Part shown: positions 1-5,818 of the stretch, piece after piece
How positions within the stretch are numbered: the first letter of the stretch is position 1
How the letters are laid out: each line of letters begins with the position of its first letter
Source of the DNA: Firmicutes bacterium UBA2058
GTDB lineage: Bacteria; Bacillota; Clostridia; Tissierellales; Sedimentibacteraceae
Assembly (NCBI GenBank): GCA_002332905.1
Contig: DDAM01000006.1
Coordinates: 1-11,769, forward strand
Reading direction: 5' to 3'
DNA length: 11,769 nucleotides
Notes under the pieces: generated by a model
What the model was told of the DNA's origin: nothing
Database searches by the model: none
The model's input: the letters and a program-made list of their open reading frames with translations, nothing else
Program-made: the position numbers and the translations under genes

Positions 1-30
1 ATTTATTCTTTAATACTGATATAAAATATT

Positions 31-1104
31 TTACCTATAATAACATAACACCTTATCAGCATTTTTGTCCTTCATTTCTAATAAAGTTTCTCCCATATAT
101 ATATTCTTTTCATTTGTTCTTATGTCTGTAAGACTAATAAATGTTTTACACAAAATTTTATTATTAAACTTTATCATATTCATTGGATCATATCCGCTAA
201 TATAGAAATCACCTTTTGTAGCGATTCTTTCAGAGGACTGCATAAATTTATCAATTAAATCTTTTTTACGTGCTATATTTTCACTAATAGCTTTTTCTAT
301 CAAAGCTGTTTCTGGGTGTAGATCATCTATTTTTCTGTATTCAAAGCATTCATTTATAATTTCAAATACAGTCTTATTTTGTTCTGATAGTACATGTTCA
401 AAATTTATCCCTAAATCATGGGCTACTACAAGAAAAACAGCTCCACTATAGTAAGAACTTCTTCTAATATCTAATTGTAATGGTGAAAAGTTGTGTAAAT
501 ACTCTGAATATTTCTTCATTCGTTCAGTATGCTTTTTTTCTGACAGCTGTTTTAACGCCATAGTTCCAACATACTCAGCTATTCCCTCAGAAGTTTCTGA
601 TAAAAATTCACATTTGCACATGTCACCAATTATTTGTTGGCGATTTATTCGGATACTATAGAACTTTTCAAGCAGCTGCCTTTTTGCAGTTAAATTGCTT
701 TCGTGAAAAGCCTTAGATAATATCTTATTTTCTTCATACTTTAAGCAAAAATTATGTACATTATCAGGATAATCAAGTGTAACTAAATCTTTTGGTAATC
801 TTGTCTCTCCATTTTCATACTGAAAAGCATGAAACATTTCATGGACTATATTTGCAGACAAAATCTCTATATCATTATTGCCATTTAATAAATCATATTC
901 AACATTCCATATAGCAATATATCTATCTTCGTATTTAATTGCTGTATTTCCAATGAAGCGTTTATCCCAAGGGATTACTTTATTCTCAAAGTGTACCTCC
1001 TTAGTGGAATATAAAGCAAATTCAGATCTGCTAAATCCATCCCATAGCTTTTCAAAATCAATTTTTTCTAGATTATCTAATACCTTATTATAAAGCTCTC
1101 TCAT
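31..1104 (-). CDS. Predicted soluble zinc metallopeptidase (HExxH), otherwise unrecognised
   Basis: A 357-residue protein with a clear gluzincin-type zinc signature. HEMFH lies at residues 88-92 within a hydrophobic helix (NIVHEMFHAF). About 80 residues later TSEGIAEYVG (171-180) supplies a Glu, E173 or E177, as the likely third zinc ligand. The HExxH plus EGxAxY spacing is typical of several uncharacterised bacterial metallopeptidase families. There is no signal peptide or membrane segment, so it should act in the cytoplasm. I do not recognise the exact family, and the substrate is unknown. The start is supported by AAAGGA nine bases upstream of the ATG. The neighbouring gene at 1202-1672 is on the same strand 97 bases upstream, but a candidate promoter lies between them, so the two may be transcribed separately. 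The stop falls 31 bases from the window edge, and no terminator is visible in the remainder. Confidence 0.8.
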   Translation of the reverse strand: MRELYNKVLDNLEKIDFEKLWDGFSRSEFALYSTKEVHFENKVIPWDKRFIGNTAIKYEDRYIAIWNVEYDLLNGNNDIEILSANIVHEMFHAFQYENGETRLPKDLVTLDYPDNVHNFCLKYEENKILSKAFHESNLTAKRQLLEKFYSIRINRQQIIGDMCKCEFLSETSEGIAEYVGTMALKQLSEKKHTERMKKYSEYLHNFSPLQLDIRRSSYYSGAVFLVVAHDLGINFEHVLSEQNKTVFEIINECFEYRKIDDLHPETALIEKAISENIARKKDLIDKFMQSSERIATKGDFYISGYDPMNMIKFNNKILCKTFISLTDIRTNEKNIYMGETLLEMKDKNADKVLCYYR

Positions 1105-1139
1105 ATTCTTAATTCCTTTCTTACGTTTATCTTGCTTTA

Positions 1140-1168
1140 AGTGTAAAGGAATAAAAATATGTTTTCAA
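1140..1168 (-). promoter_or_regulatory. Candidate promoter of the metallopeptidase gene
   Basis: On the minus strand TTGAAA (1163-1168) is followed after 17 bases by TACACT (1140-1145). The -35 hexamer matches the sigma-A consensus at 5 of 6 positions and the -10 at 4 of 6. It lies about 40 bases upstream of the start codon at 1104. The spacing is ideal, but in DNA this AT-rich such matches also occur by chance. Confidence 0.4.
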
Positions 1169-1201
1169 TTTGAAAAGCGACGACTTTTTCATATGTAGAA
1201 T

Positions 1202-1672
1202 TTATTCTAAGCATTTATTAATCATTTCCATAACTAGCTTAGTCGGGCCAATCAGTATTATCCTAGCCATATTAATATTATTATCATATTTAAAGGAAAA
1301 TTTTATATCAGCATATTCTCGACTTGTGCCGAGACATTTGTGCTTTGAGTTTATTTGCTCTATAATTTTATCACACAAAAGCTCCGCTTCCTCGTTGCTA
1401 TTTACTATATAATCAAAAATTGAACAAGCAGAATCTACACTTTTTTCTTTAATATCAACAAAATCTCTAACTAAAGAATCCGATTTAATCCTTATGCTTT
1501 CTTTTACAAATGGTTCATTTAAACACCTTCCAATATCTTCTTCAGTAAAAAGCCATGCTCCATCTTTTTTAGTTCCAGATAACAATCCATTTTTTAAATA
1601 TGTACGAATCGTTCTTGTTGAAAGACCTGTCATTGTAGCAATATCTATTATAGAATAAAAATCCTTTCTCAA
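1202..1672 (-). CDS. Small MerR-like helix-turn-helix protein
   Basis: A 156-residue protein. Residues 6-50 form a MerR/excisionase-type winged helix: YSIIDIATMTGLSTRTIRTYLKNGLL is the helix-turn-helix, followed by a wing around GAWLFTEEDI. The remaining 105 residues, partly helical and ending in a beta-rich segment (ADIKFSF to ARIILIGP), match no family I recognise; they could sense a ligand or mediate dimerisation. The start codon is TTG at 1672, preceded by AGGTGA about six bases upstream. There is no upstream in-frame alternative, and the next Met (residue 14) would destroy the DNA-binding helix. It is transcribed divergently from the acetyltransferase at 1892 across a 219-base gap and lies upstream of the metallopeptidase on the same strand. 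It is a plausible local regulator of either, but this is inferred from position only. Confidence 0.75.
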   Translation of the reverse strand: MRKDFYSIIDIATMTGLSTRTIRTYLKNGLLSGTKKDGAWLFTEEDIGRCLNEPFVKESIRIKSDSLVRDFVDIKEKSVDSACSIFDYIVNSNEEAELLCDKIIEQINSKHKCLGTSREYADIKFSFKYDNNINMARIILIGPTKLVMEMINKCLE

Positions 1673-1891
1673 TCAATTCACCTACTCAAATCCTAAATTT
1701 TGCCTTAATTTTTCTATATCTTAATTATTTGAATTTTAACACAATTGGTATATATAGTTCAATCTCAGTTTAAACTTAGAGCCTATAAAATTATGCATTA
1801 TAATACTTAAAATGCAAAGCTATAATAAAGTATATATGGTATGATTTTTTCATTGCTTTTAAGCTTATAGCACTAGAATTGGAGGTATTAA

Positions 1892-2353
1892 ATGATTCAT
1901 ATTGAAAGAGCATCAATTGAGGATGCTGAAATAATAGTTAAAATCAAAAAAAATGCATATACCGACGAAGATATTCGTTTTGGCAAAGGCAAGGATGAAT
2001 GCACACAGTATATTGGAGATGTTAATTTTATTTCATGGTGTATCAATCGCTATATATTATACAAAATAATTCTTGATGATATAGTAATAGGTACATTTTG
2101 GCTAGACCATGAAACTGATAAAAGGCCTAATCATTTTGAGCTACAAGATTTTTGTATTGATCCTATATATCAAAATAAAGGGTATGGCGCTGAGGCTATA
2201 AAGCTAATGGAACAAAAGCATAAAGACATAAAAATATGGACTTTATCTACTTTTAAATTCAGCTTAAGAAATCAGTATTTATACGAAAAAATGGGTTATG
2301 TAAAAATTGGACAAGACAAGCTTGGCTTTCAGTATGAGAAATATATAGATTAA
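1892..2353 (+). CDS. GNAT-family N-acetyltransferase (first of a tandem pair)
   Basis: A 153-residue single-domain GNAT protein of normal family length. These enzymes transfer an acetyl group from acetyl-CoA to an amine. The N-terminal segment IERASIEDAEIIVKIKKNAY is the usual GNAT beta1-alpha1. Beta4 ends in ELQDFCIDPIYQNKGYG (residues 83-99), containing the acetyl-CoA-binding motif A (Q94, G97, G99). The C-terminal LYEKMGYVKIG is the characteristic GNAT end motif. A strong GGAGG six bases upstream fixes the start. It is paralogous along its whole length to the next gene, for example YKIILDDIVIG against YKIMLDDIILG. The substrate cannot be read from sequence. A weak promoter candidate, TTGAAT (1729-1734) with TATATA 16 bases further on, lies about 135 bases upstream. 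Confidence 0.9.
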   Translation: MIHIERASIEDAEIIVKIKKNAYTDEDIRFGKGKDECTQYIGDVNFISWCINRYILYKIILDDIVIGTFWLDHETDKRPNHFELQDFCIDPIYQNKGYGAEAIKLMEQKHKDIKIWTLSTFKFSLRNQYLYEKMGYVKIGQDKLGFQYEKYID

Positions 2354-2386
2354 GCCCCAATTCTAAATAATTACATGGAGGTAATT

Positions 2387-2833
2387 ATGATTAAAATTTT
2401 ACGCTCTAATATAGAGGATGCTCAAATAATAACAGAAATAAAAACAGAAGCCTACAACAAAGAAATCTTTAAATATCTAAATAGAAATGGTGGTCCACCG
2501 GGTTATGATAATGTTGACTCACAAATAGATATAATTAATAAATTCTTAGCCTATAAAATTATGTTAGATGACATAATTTTAGGAGCATTCTTTCTTGTTC
2601 CAGTTAAAGAAAATATAATGTGGTTTGAGGATTTTGTAATTAAGCCCGAATATCAGGGAAAAGGATATGGCTATCATGCTATGGAATTAGTTGAAAAATC
2701 GTACCCTAATATTAAAGAATGGAAATTAACTACGCCTGTATTTAGTGTTGGAAATCAGCATCTATACACTAAATTTGGTTATCAAGAAATAAAAAGAGAC
2801 GAAGATATGATTGAATACTCTAAATTTAGATAA
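2387..2833 (+). CDS. GNAT-family N-acetyltransferase (second of a tandem pair)
   Basis: A 148-residue GNAT protein, diverged paralogue of the preceding gene and 33 bases downstream of it, clearly in one transcription unit. Motif A reads EDFVIKPEYQGKGYG (residues 81-95; Q90, G93, G95), and the C-terminal LYTKFGYQEI matches LYEKMGYVKI of the neighbour. I start it at ATG 2387 rather than ATG 2375. The latter overlaps the ribosome binding site GGAGG at 2377-2381, which sits five bases before 2387, and the resulting MIKILRSNIEDA aligns with MIHIERASIEDA of the neighbour. The main difference between the copies is the segment between alpha1 and beta2 (residues 26-52, glycine/proline-rich here), the usual place of acceptor specificity. 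The pair may therefore act on different substrates. Confidence 0.9.
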   Translation: MIKILRSNIEDAQIITEIKTEAYNKEIFKYLNRNGGPPGYDNVDSQIDIINKFLAYKIMLDDIILGAFFLVPVKENIMWFEDFVIKPEYQGKGYGYHAMELVEKSYPNIKEWKLTTPVFSVGNQHLYTKFGYQEIKRDEDMIEYSKFR

Positions 2834-2875
2834 TATAATTAAATAAAAACGAGATTTATTATACATGGTGATTAT

Positions 2876-3721
2876 ATGGATTGGCAAAGTGGAATGAATG
2901 AGGCAATAAAATACATTGAGGATAATCTTGATAAGAGTATAGATTATGAAATTACTGCAAGGTTTATATGTTGTTCTGTCGGTGAGTTTCAAAGAATTTT
3001 TTCAATATTAACCGGAGTTTCTCTATCTGAGTATATTAGACGCCGAAGATTAACACTGGCAGCATGTGATTTGCAAAACAGTAATGAAAAAGTTATTGAT
3101 ATAGCATTTAAATATGGATATGATTCTCATGCATCATTTACAAGAGCTTTTCGAAAATTACATAACACATCACCTTCCTTGGCACGCAAGGAAGGTGTAA
3201 TACTCAGAACCTACCCTAGAATTTCATTTAATTTTATGGTACAAGGAATAAAAGAGATAGACTATAAAATCGAAGAAAAAGACTCAACCACCTTTATCGG
3301 CATAAATAAAAAAATGAGTACCAAAAATAAAGAGCATTTTCATAGTATTTGGCTATTCTGGCGAGAGTTTGAAGAAACCAGAATGTACGACATATTAAGA
3401 AAATACTCTGACGAAGAGCTTGTTTATGCTGTTTCAACATATTGTAATGAGCCAAGTTCATTTAACTATATGGCATCTGTTAAATACAACGGCTCACCTA
3501 TTAATGACAACTTAGAATTACTTACTGTTAAACCACAAACTTATGCAGTATTCAATGTTCCTAAACAGGATGAAGCTAACATAGGTTGTTTTATTGAGCG
3601 TATATATAATGAGTGGCTACCTTCTACTAAATACAAGCTAACTGGAGATGCTGAAATTGAATGCTGCAAAGAAGATGGCACTGTTATCCTAATGCCAATT
3701 TCCAATCATATTGAGCCGTAA
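2876..3721 (+). CDS. AraC-family regulator with C-terminal GyrI/Rob-like effector-binding domain
   Basis: A 281-residue two-domain regulator. Residues 5-105 are an N-terminal AraC/XylS double helix-turn-helix; the second helix-turn-helix carries the family signature IDIAFKYGYDSHASFTRAFRK. Residues 125-276 form a GyrI/Rob-type effector domain, with core strands TVKPQTYAVFNVP and the end motif NEWLPSTKYKLTGDAEIECC...ILMPI. This architecture is the Rob/SoxS-like arrangement found in Firmicutes, in which the C-terminal domain binds amphipathic or cationic small molecules and changes DNA binding. The ribosome binding site is weak (GGTG five bases upstream). It follows the GNAT pair by 42 bases on the same strand, so it is probably their co-transcribed local regulator. 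It ends 30 bases before the convergent hydrolase stop, with no clear terminator between them. The ligand is unknown. Confidence 0.88.
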   Translation: MDWQSGMNEAIKYIEDNLDKSIDYEITARFICCSVGEFQRIFSILTGVSLSEYIRRRRLTLAACDLQNSNEKVIDIAFKYGYDSHASFTRAFRKLHNTSPSLARKEGVILRTYPRISFNFMVQGIKEIDYKIEEKDSTTFIGINKKMSTKNKEHFHSIWLFWREFEETRMYDILRKYSDEELVYAVSTYCNEPSSFNYMASVKYNGSPINDNLELLTVKPQTYAVFNVPKQDEANIGCFIERIYNEWLPSTKYKLTGDAEIECCKEDGTVILMPISNHIEP

Positions 3722-3751
3722 ACATTATGTAAAGTATCATACAATTTATAG

Positions 3752-4615
3752 TCATATTATGTTATTTATAAAGCTTGTAATAGAGTTGGTATATTTATCT
3801 ATTTTAAGCAATAAAGCGAGATGTCCCCCGCGTATATCGGTAATAACCTTTGGGCTTGGCATTATATCAATAAGAGCATGTTTTATGCTTTCGTCAAAAG
3901 TGAAATCATCATCAGATAATATAAGCAACACCCTATTTTGAAATCGAATAAAATCACTTTTTTTCATATTCCAATGTTTTTGCAAGTCTTTTAATAATAA
4001 TGTCATATGTATTTCATATTCTTTTGTAAGAGTGTTTATCATTTCGTCGCAAATCTCAGACATAACATTTTTTTCTTCTTCCGAGAGCAAATATGTTACT
4101 TTTTTCAACACAGCTTTTTTGATGTTCTTCTTTACAAAGCCAAAAGGTACAAGTTTAATCATCAACAAAGACTTGTCTATTCGTTTCATCATGTTTCTAA
4201 AACATTGTGTGCCTTTTTCGTCAAGTTCTGCAGATAATGTACCTGTATTTGACAATATCAATCCTTCGACGATTTCGGGATGCTGTTGAGCCAATATCTG
4301 AGCTATGAAGCCACCCAAAGATTGTCCTATGAGAAATACCGTTACATTTAGTTTTTTTATCAATTCAGCAATAGCTTCAACTAATTCTTGAATTGATGAA
4401 TAAGCAATAGGATAATCAAATGATATAACAGAATAAGATTTTGAAAATTCTTCAAAGTGAAACAATAACAAATCAGATAGACCAATGCCACCAGTTAGAA
4501 GAACAACGGTCTTATTTGAATTTTCGTTTTTATAGTATCGGTATGGGAATATTTTGCCATTTATATTTTCTGTTTGCTTAGGGTATTTTTTCTTAAATAA
4601 TTCTACTGCTGCCAT
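3752..4615 (-). CDS. Alpha/beta-hydrolase fold protein
   Basis: A 287-residue protein with the full alpha/beta-hydrolase signature. The oxyanion-loop segment LLTGGIGLSD lies at residues 39-48. The nucleophile elbow GQSLGG places the catalytic serine at S99. The acid is most likely D235 or D236 in LILSDDDFTFDE, and the histidine is H265 in RGGHLALL. The cap region between about 125 and 225 is helical and lysine-rich. There is no signal peptide, so it should be cytoplasmic. The usual activity is ester or related hydrolysis, but the substrate is not predictable. The oxyanion loop reads TGGIG in place of the common HG motif, as in some esterase-like members. It begins two bases after the TetR stop and has a strong GAGGAGG seven bases before its ATG inside the TetR gene. 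The two are therefore a tight operon, and the TetR protein probably controls this enzyme. Confidence 0.88.
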   Translation of the reverse strand: MAAVELFKKKYPKQTENINGKIFPYRYYKNENSNKTVVLLTGGIGLSDLLLFHFEEFSKSYSVISFDYPIAYSSIQELVEAIAELIKKLNVTVFLIGQSLGGFIAQILAQQHPEIVEGLILSNTGTLSAELDEKGTQCFRNMMKRIDKSLLMIKLVPFGFVKKNIKKAVLKKVTYLLSEEEKNVMSEICDEMINTLTKEYEIHMTLLLKDLQKHWNMKKSDFIRFQNRVLLILSDDDFTFDESIKHALIDIMPSPKVITDIRGGHLALLLKIDKYTNSITSFINNII

Positions 4616-4617
4616 AA

Positions 4618-5205
4618 TTATGCCTCCTCGAATATATAACAGGCTAAAGCATTTGCTAAAATCTCTATCGTTTCTTCACGGCTTTCAACTGATACAAGGT
4701 CCTTGTCCGCGGCAAAACGACCTATAATATTTATCATATTTACTACTACTTCATTGTTCAACCGGGGATTTACATTGGGTATGTCTGCCAATAGTTTATC
4801 CGAAAAATTTATACTATCAATATTTGTTAATGATAATCTGTCAGTTGTTTTTCGGAATATGATGTTAAATTCATCTGAAGTAAAATAATGGTAAATGTTT
4901 TTCTTTTTTGCATATCGTTCAAATAAAAACTTTTTCATACTCTCTTTATCAATTTTGCTATTGGTAGATAGAAATTCATAAAAATCATTTCTATTTTTAT
5001 CTCTAATAGATAACATTACTTCGTAAAAAAACTGTTCTTTCGATTGAAAGAAATTGTAAAATGTTCCTTTTGCAATACCAGCTTGATTTGCAACCTTTTC
5101 TATTGAAGCGGCTTTATATCCATTGCTTTCCAAGGCTTCTAAGCCAAATTTGATAAGATTTTCCCTTATTAAATTTTTATCATTCTCGTTAAAAATTTTT
5201 GGCAT
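4618..5205 (-). CDS. TetR-family transcriptional repressor
   Basis: A 195-residue TetR-family regulator of standard length. The N-terminal DNA-binding domain (residues 8-60) has the family helix-turn-helix AASIEKVANQAGIAKGTFYNFFQSKEQFF, quoted here in two parts: AASIEKVANQAGIAK (33-47) and GTFYNFFQSKEQFF (48-61). The helical C-terminal half should form the ligand pocket and dimer interface; it is divergent and gives no ligand clue. GGAGG nine bases upstream supports the ATG. It is the first gene of a two-gene operon with the alpha/beta hydrolase. Its promoter at 5253-5280 carries two dyad symmetries, one between the -35 and -10 boxes and one reaching from the -10 past the likely start of transcription, which fits autorepression released by a small molecule that the hydrolase may process. 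Confidence 0.92.
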   Translation of the reverse strand: MPKIFNENDKNLIRENLIKFGLEALESNGYKAASIEKVANQAGIAKGTFYNFFQSKEQFFYEVMLSIRDKNRNDFYEFLSTNSKIDKESMKKFLFERYAKKKNIYHYFTSDEFNIIFRKTTDRLSLTNIDSINFSDKLLADIPNVNPRLNNEVVVNMINIIGRFAADKDLVSVESREETIEILANALACYIFEEA

Positions 5206-5227
5206 AAAGGTATACCTCCATGTACTA

Positions 5228-5275
5228 AATGACTTTAATAGTTATTGTGGTCATTATATTACAAAAATATTTTGT
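5228..5275. promoter_or_regulatory. Two candidate TetR operator dyads in the operon's promoter
   Basis: Two dyad symmetries sit in the TetR promoter. ACAAAA-ATA-TTTTGT (5261-5275) fills the spacer between the -35 and -10 hexamers. AATGAC-N16-GTCATT (5228-5255) overlaps the edge of the -10 box and covers the predicted transcription start. Either position would block RNA polymerase, and TetR proteins bind such short inverted repeats as dimers. The sites do not resemble each other, so at most one is likely to be the cognate operator. The shorter one is more compact, the longer one less AT-biased. Confidence 0.45.
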
Positions 5276-5280
5276 GTCAA
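5253..5280 (-). promoter_or_regulatory. Consensus sigma-A promoter of the TetR-hydrolase operon
   Basis: On the minus strand a perfect TTGACA (5275-5280) is followed after 16 bases by a perfect TATAAT (5253-5258). The predicted transcription start is near 5246, leaving a leader of about 40 bases before the TetR start codon. Two full-consensus hexamers imply a strong promoter, as expected where a dedicated repressor holds it down. Confidence 0.8.
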
Positions 5281-5313
5281 GTGATTACCCATCTTTAAAT
5301 TATGTAAATTTTT

Positions 5314-5327
5314 TGTGAACGCTTTCA
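5314..5327. promoter_or_regulatory. cre-like (CcpA-type) site
   Basis: TGTGAACGCTTTCA matches the catabolite-response element consensus TGNAARCGNWWWCA at all but one defined position (G instead of A at base 4). The reverse complement TGAAAGCGTTCACA also fits with one mismatch. It lies about 34 bases upstream of the TetR-hydrolase -35 box. CcpA can act from such positions, but the host's CcpA and its exact preference are not visible here. A site for another LacI-family protein is equally possible. Confidence 0.35.
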
Positions 5328-5360
5328 AAAAAACGCAATAAAATACAACAACGGAAATAA

Positions 5361-5392
5361 AACAAAAAATAGCAACTTATTAGCTGCTATTT
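5361..5392 (-). terminator. Intrinsic terminator after the C39-like gene
   Basis: Read on the minus strand, AAATAGCA (5392-5385), a 10-base loop and TGCTATTT (5374-5367) form an 8-bp stem that runs directly into TTTTTTGTT. It lies 40 bases past the stop of the C39-like gene at 5432 and closes the AraC-C39 operon before the TetR promoter region. Confidence 0.75.
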
Positions 5393-5431
5393 CAATAATT
5401 AACGTTTTAATTAGCACGATAATTCTAAATT

Positions 5432-5785
5432 TTACTCATATATAGACAAAAAAGAAGTTATTTTGCCGTTTGGATGAGGATTATCTAACAATCCAAATTC
5501 CGGATCATAATATTTGCCATTATAAAACACTACCCAATGAGTATAACTTGGCATATGTACTGTAAGAATTGAATAGTCAGAGTGCTTTGGATTCTTCTTA
5601 GATATACGAACATTTCTTTCTGCATGTTTAATATTATAATAATCCAATACCTCTATCAATTGTCCAATTGATGTAGGCCCTTCCGTCTTCATAACTTTAA
5701 ATATTTCTTCTATACTTCTATTTGTTATCATCGCTATACATGCTTGTCCACATGCACAAGGATTTGGCTGCATAATTAAATTCAT
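5432..5785 (-). CDS. Small C39-like cysteine peptidase-fold protein
   Basis: A 117-residue single-domain protein with the layout of a family C39 (papain-like) peptidase. An N-terminal MQPNPCACGQACIAM (residues 5-19) has the oxyanion Gln Q6 and catalytic Cys C12, in the pattern Q-x5-C-G-x-A-C-x-x-M. H83 lies in YTHWVVFYNG and D94 in KYYDP, giving a complete Cys-His-Asp triad. The usual C39 proteins are N-terminal domains of bacteriocin ABC exporters cleaving double-glycine leaders. Here there are no membrane segments, ATPase domain or signal peptide, so it is a free cytoplasmic protein of unknown substrate. GGGAG seven bases upstream supports the ATG. It follows the double-GyrI AraC gene by 33 bases on the same strand and is followed by a good terminator, so the pair form a two-gene operon. 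It could be a peptidase or a fold-related hydrolase or transferase. Confidence 0.75.
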   Translation of the reverse strand: MNLIMQPNPCACGQACIAMITNRSIEEIFKVMKTEGPTSIGQLIEVLDYYNIKHAERNVRISKKNPKHSDYSILTVHMPSYTHWVVFYNGKYYDPEFGLLDNPHPNGKITSFLSIYE

Positions 5786-5818
5786 AATATCTCTCCCATA
5801 TTTAATACTAATGTTATC

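Noticed and set aside
1170..1192. Imperfect hairpin TGAAAAG/CTTTTTCA after the small HTH gene, as a terminator.
   Set aside because: The stem needs a bulged base and no T-run follows on the minus strand.
2375..2386. Upstream ATG at 2375 as the start of the second GNAT.
   Set aside because: It overlaps the GGAGG that serves ATG 2387, and the added residues do not align with the paralogue.
1780..2563. A 16-base exact repeat (AGCCTATAAAATTATG) at 1780-1795, upstream of the GNAT pair, and at 2548-2563, inside the second GNAT; possible remnant of a third copy.
   Set aside because: Flanking translation around 1780 shows no further GNAT similarity and hits a stop after three more residues. A chance match of this length is not surprising in DNA this AT-rich.
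3711..4289. Plus-strand open frames opposite the hydrolase (3711-3941, 4007-4237, 4032-4289).
   Set aside because: They have no ribosome binding sites and low-complexity hydrophobic translations, and they are antisense to a well-supported gene. The same applies to the other frames antisense to real genes elsewhere in the window.
5208..5217. Palindrome AGGTATACCT just upstream of the TetR start, as an operator.
   Set aside because: It overlaps the ribosome binding site region, is only 10 bp and lies far past the promoter. The dyads at 5228-5275 are better placed.
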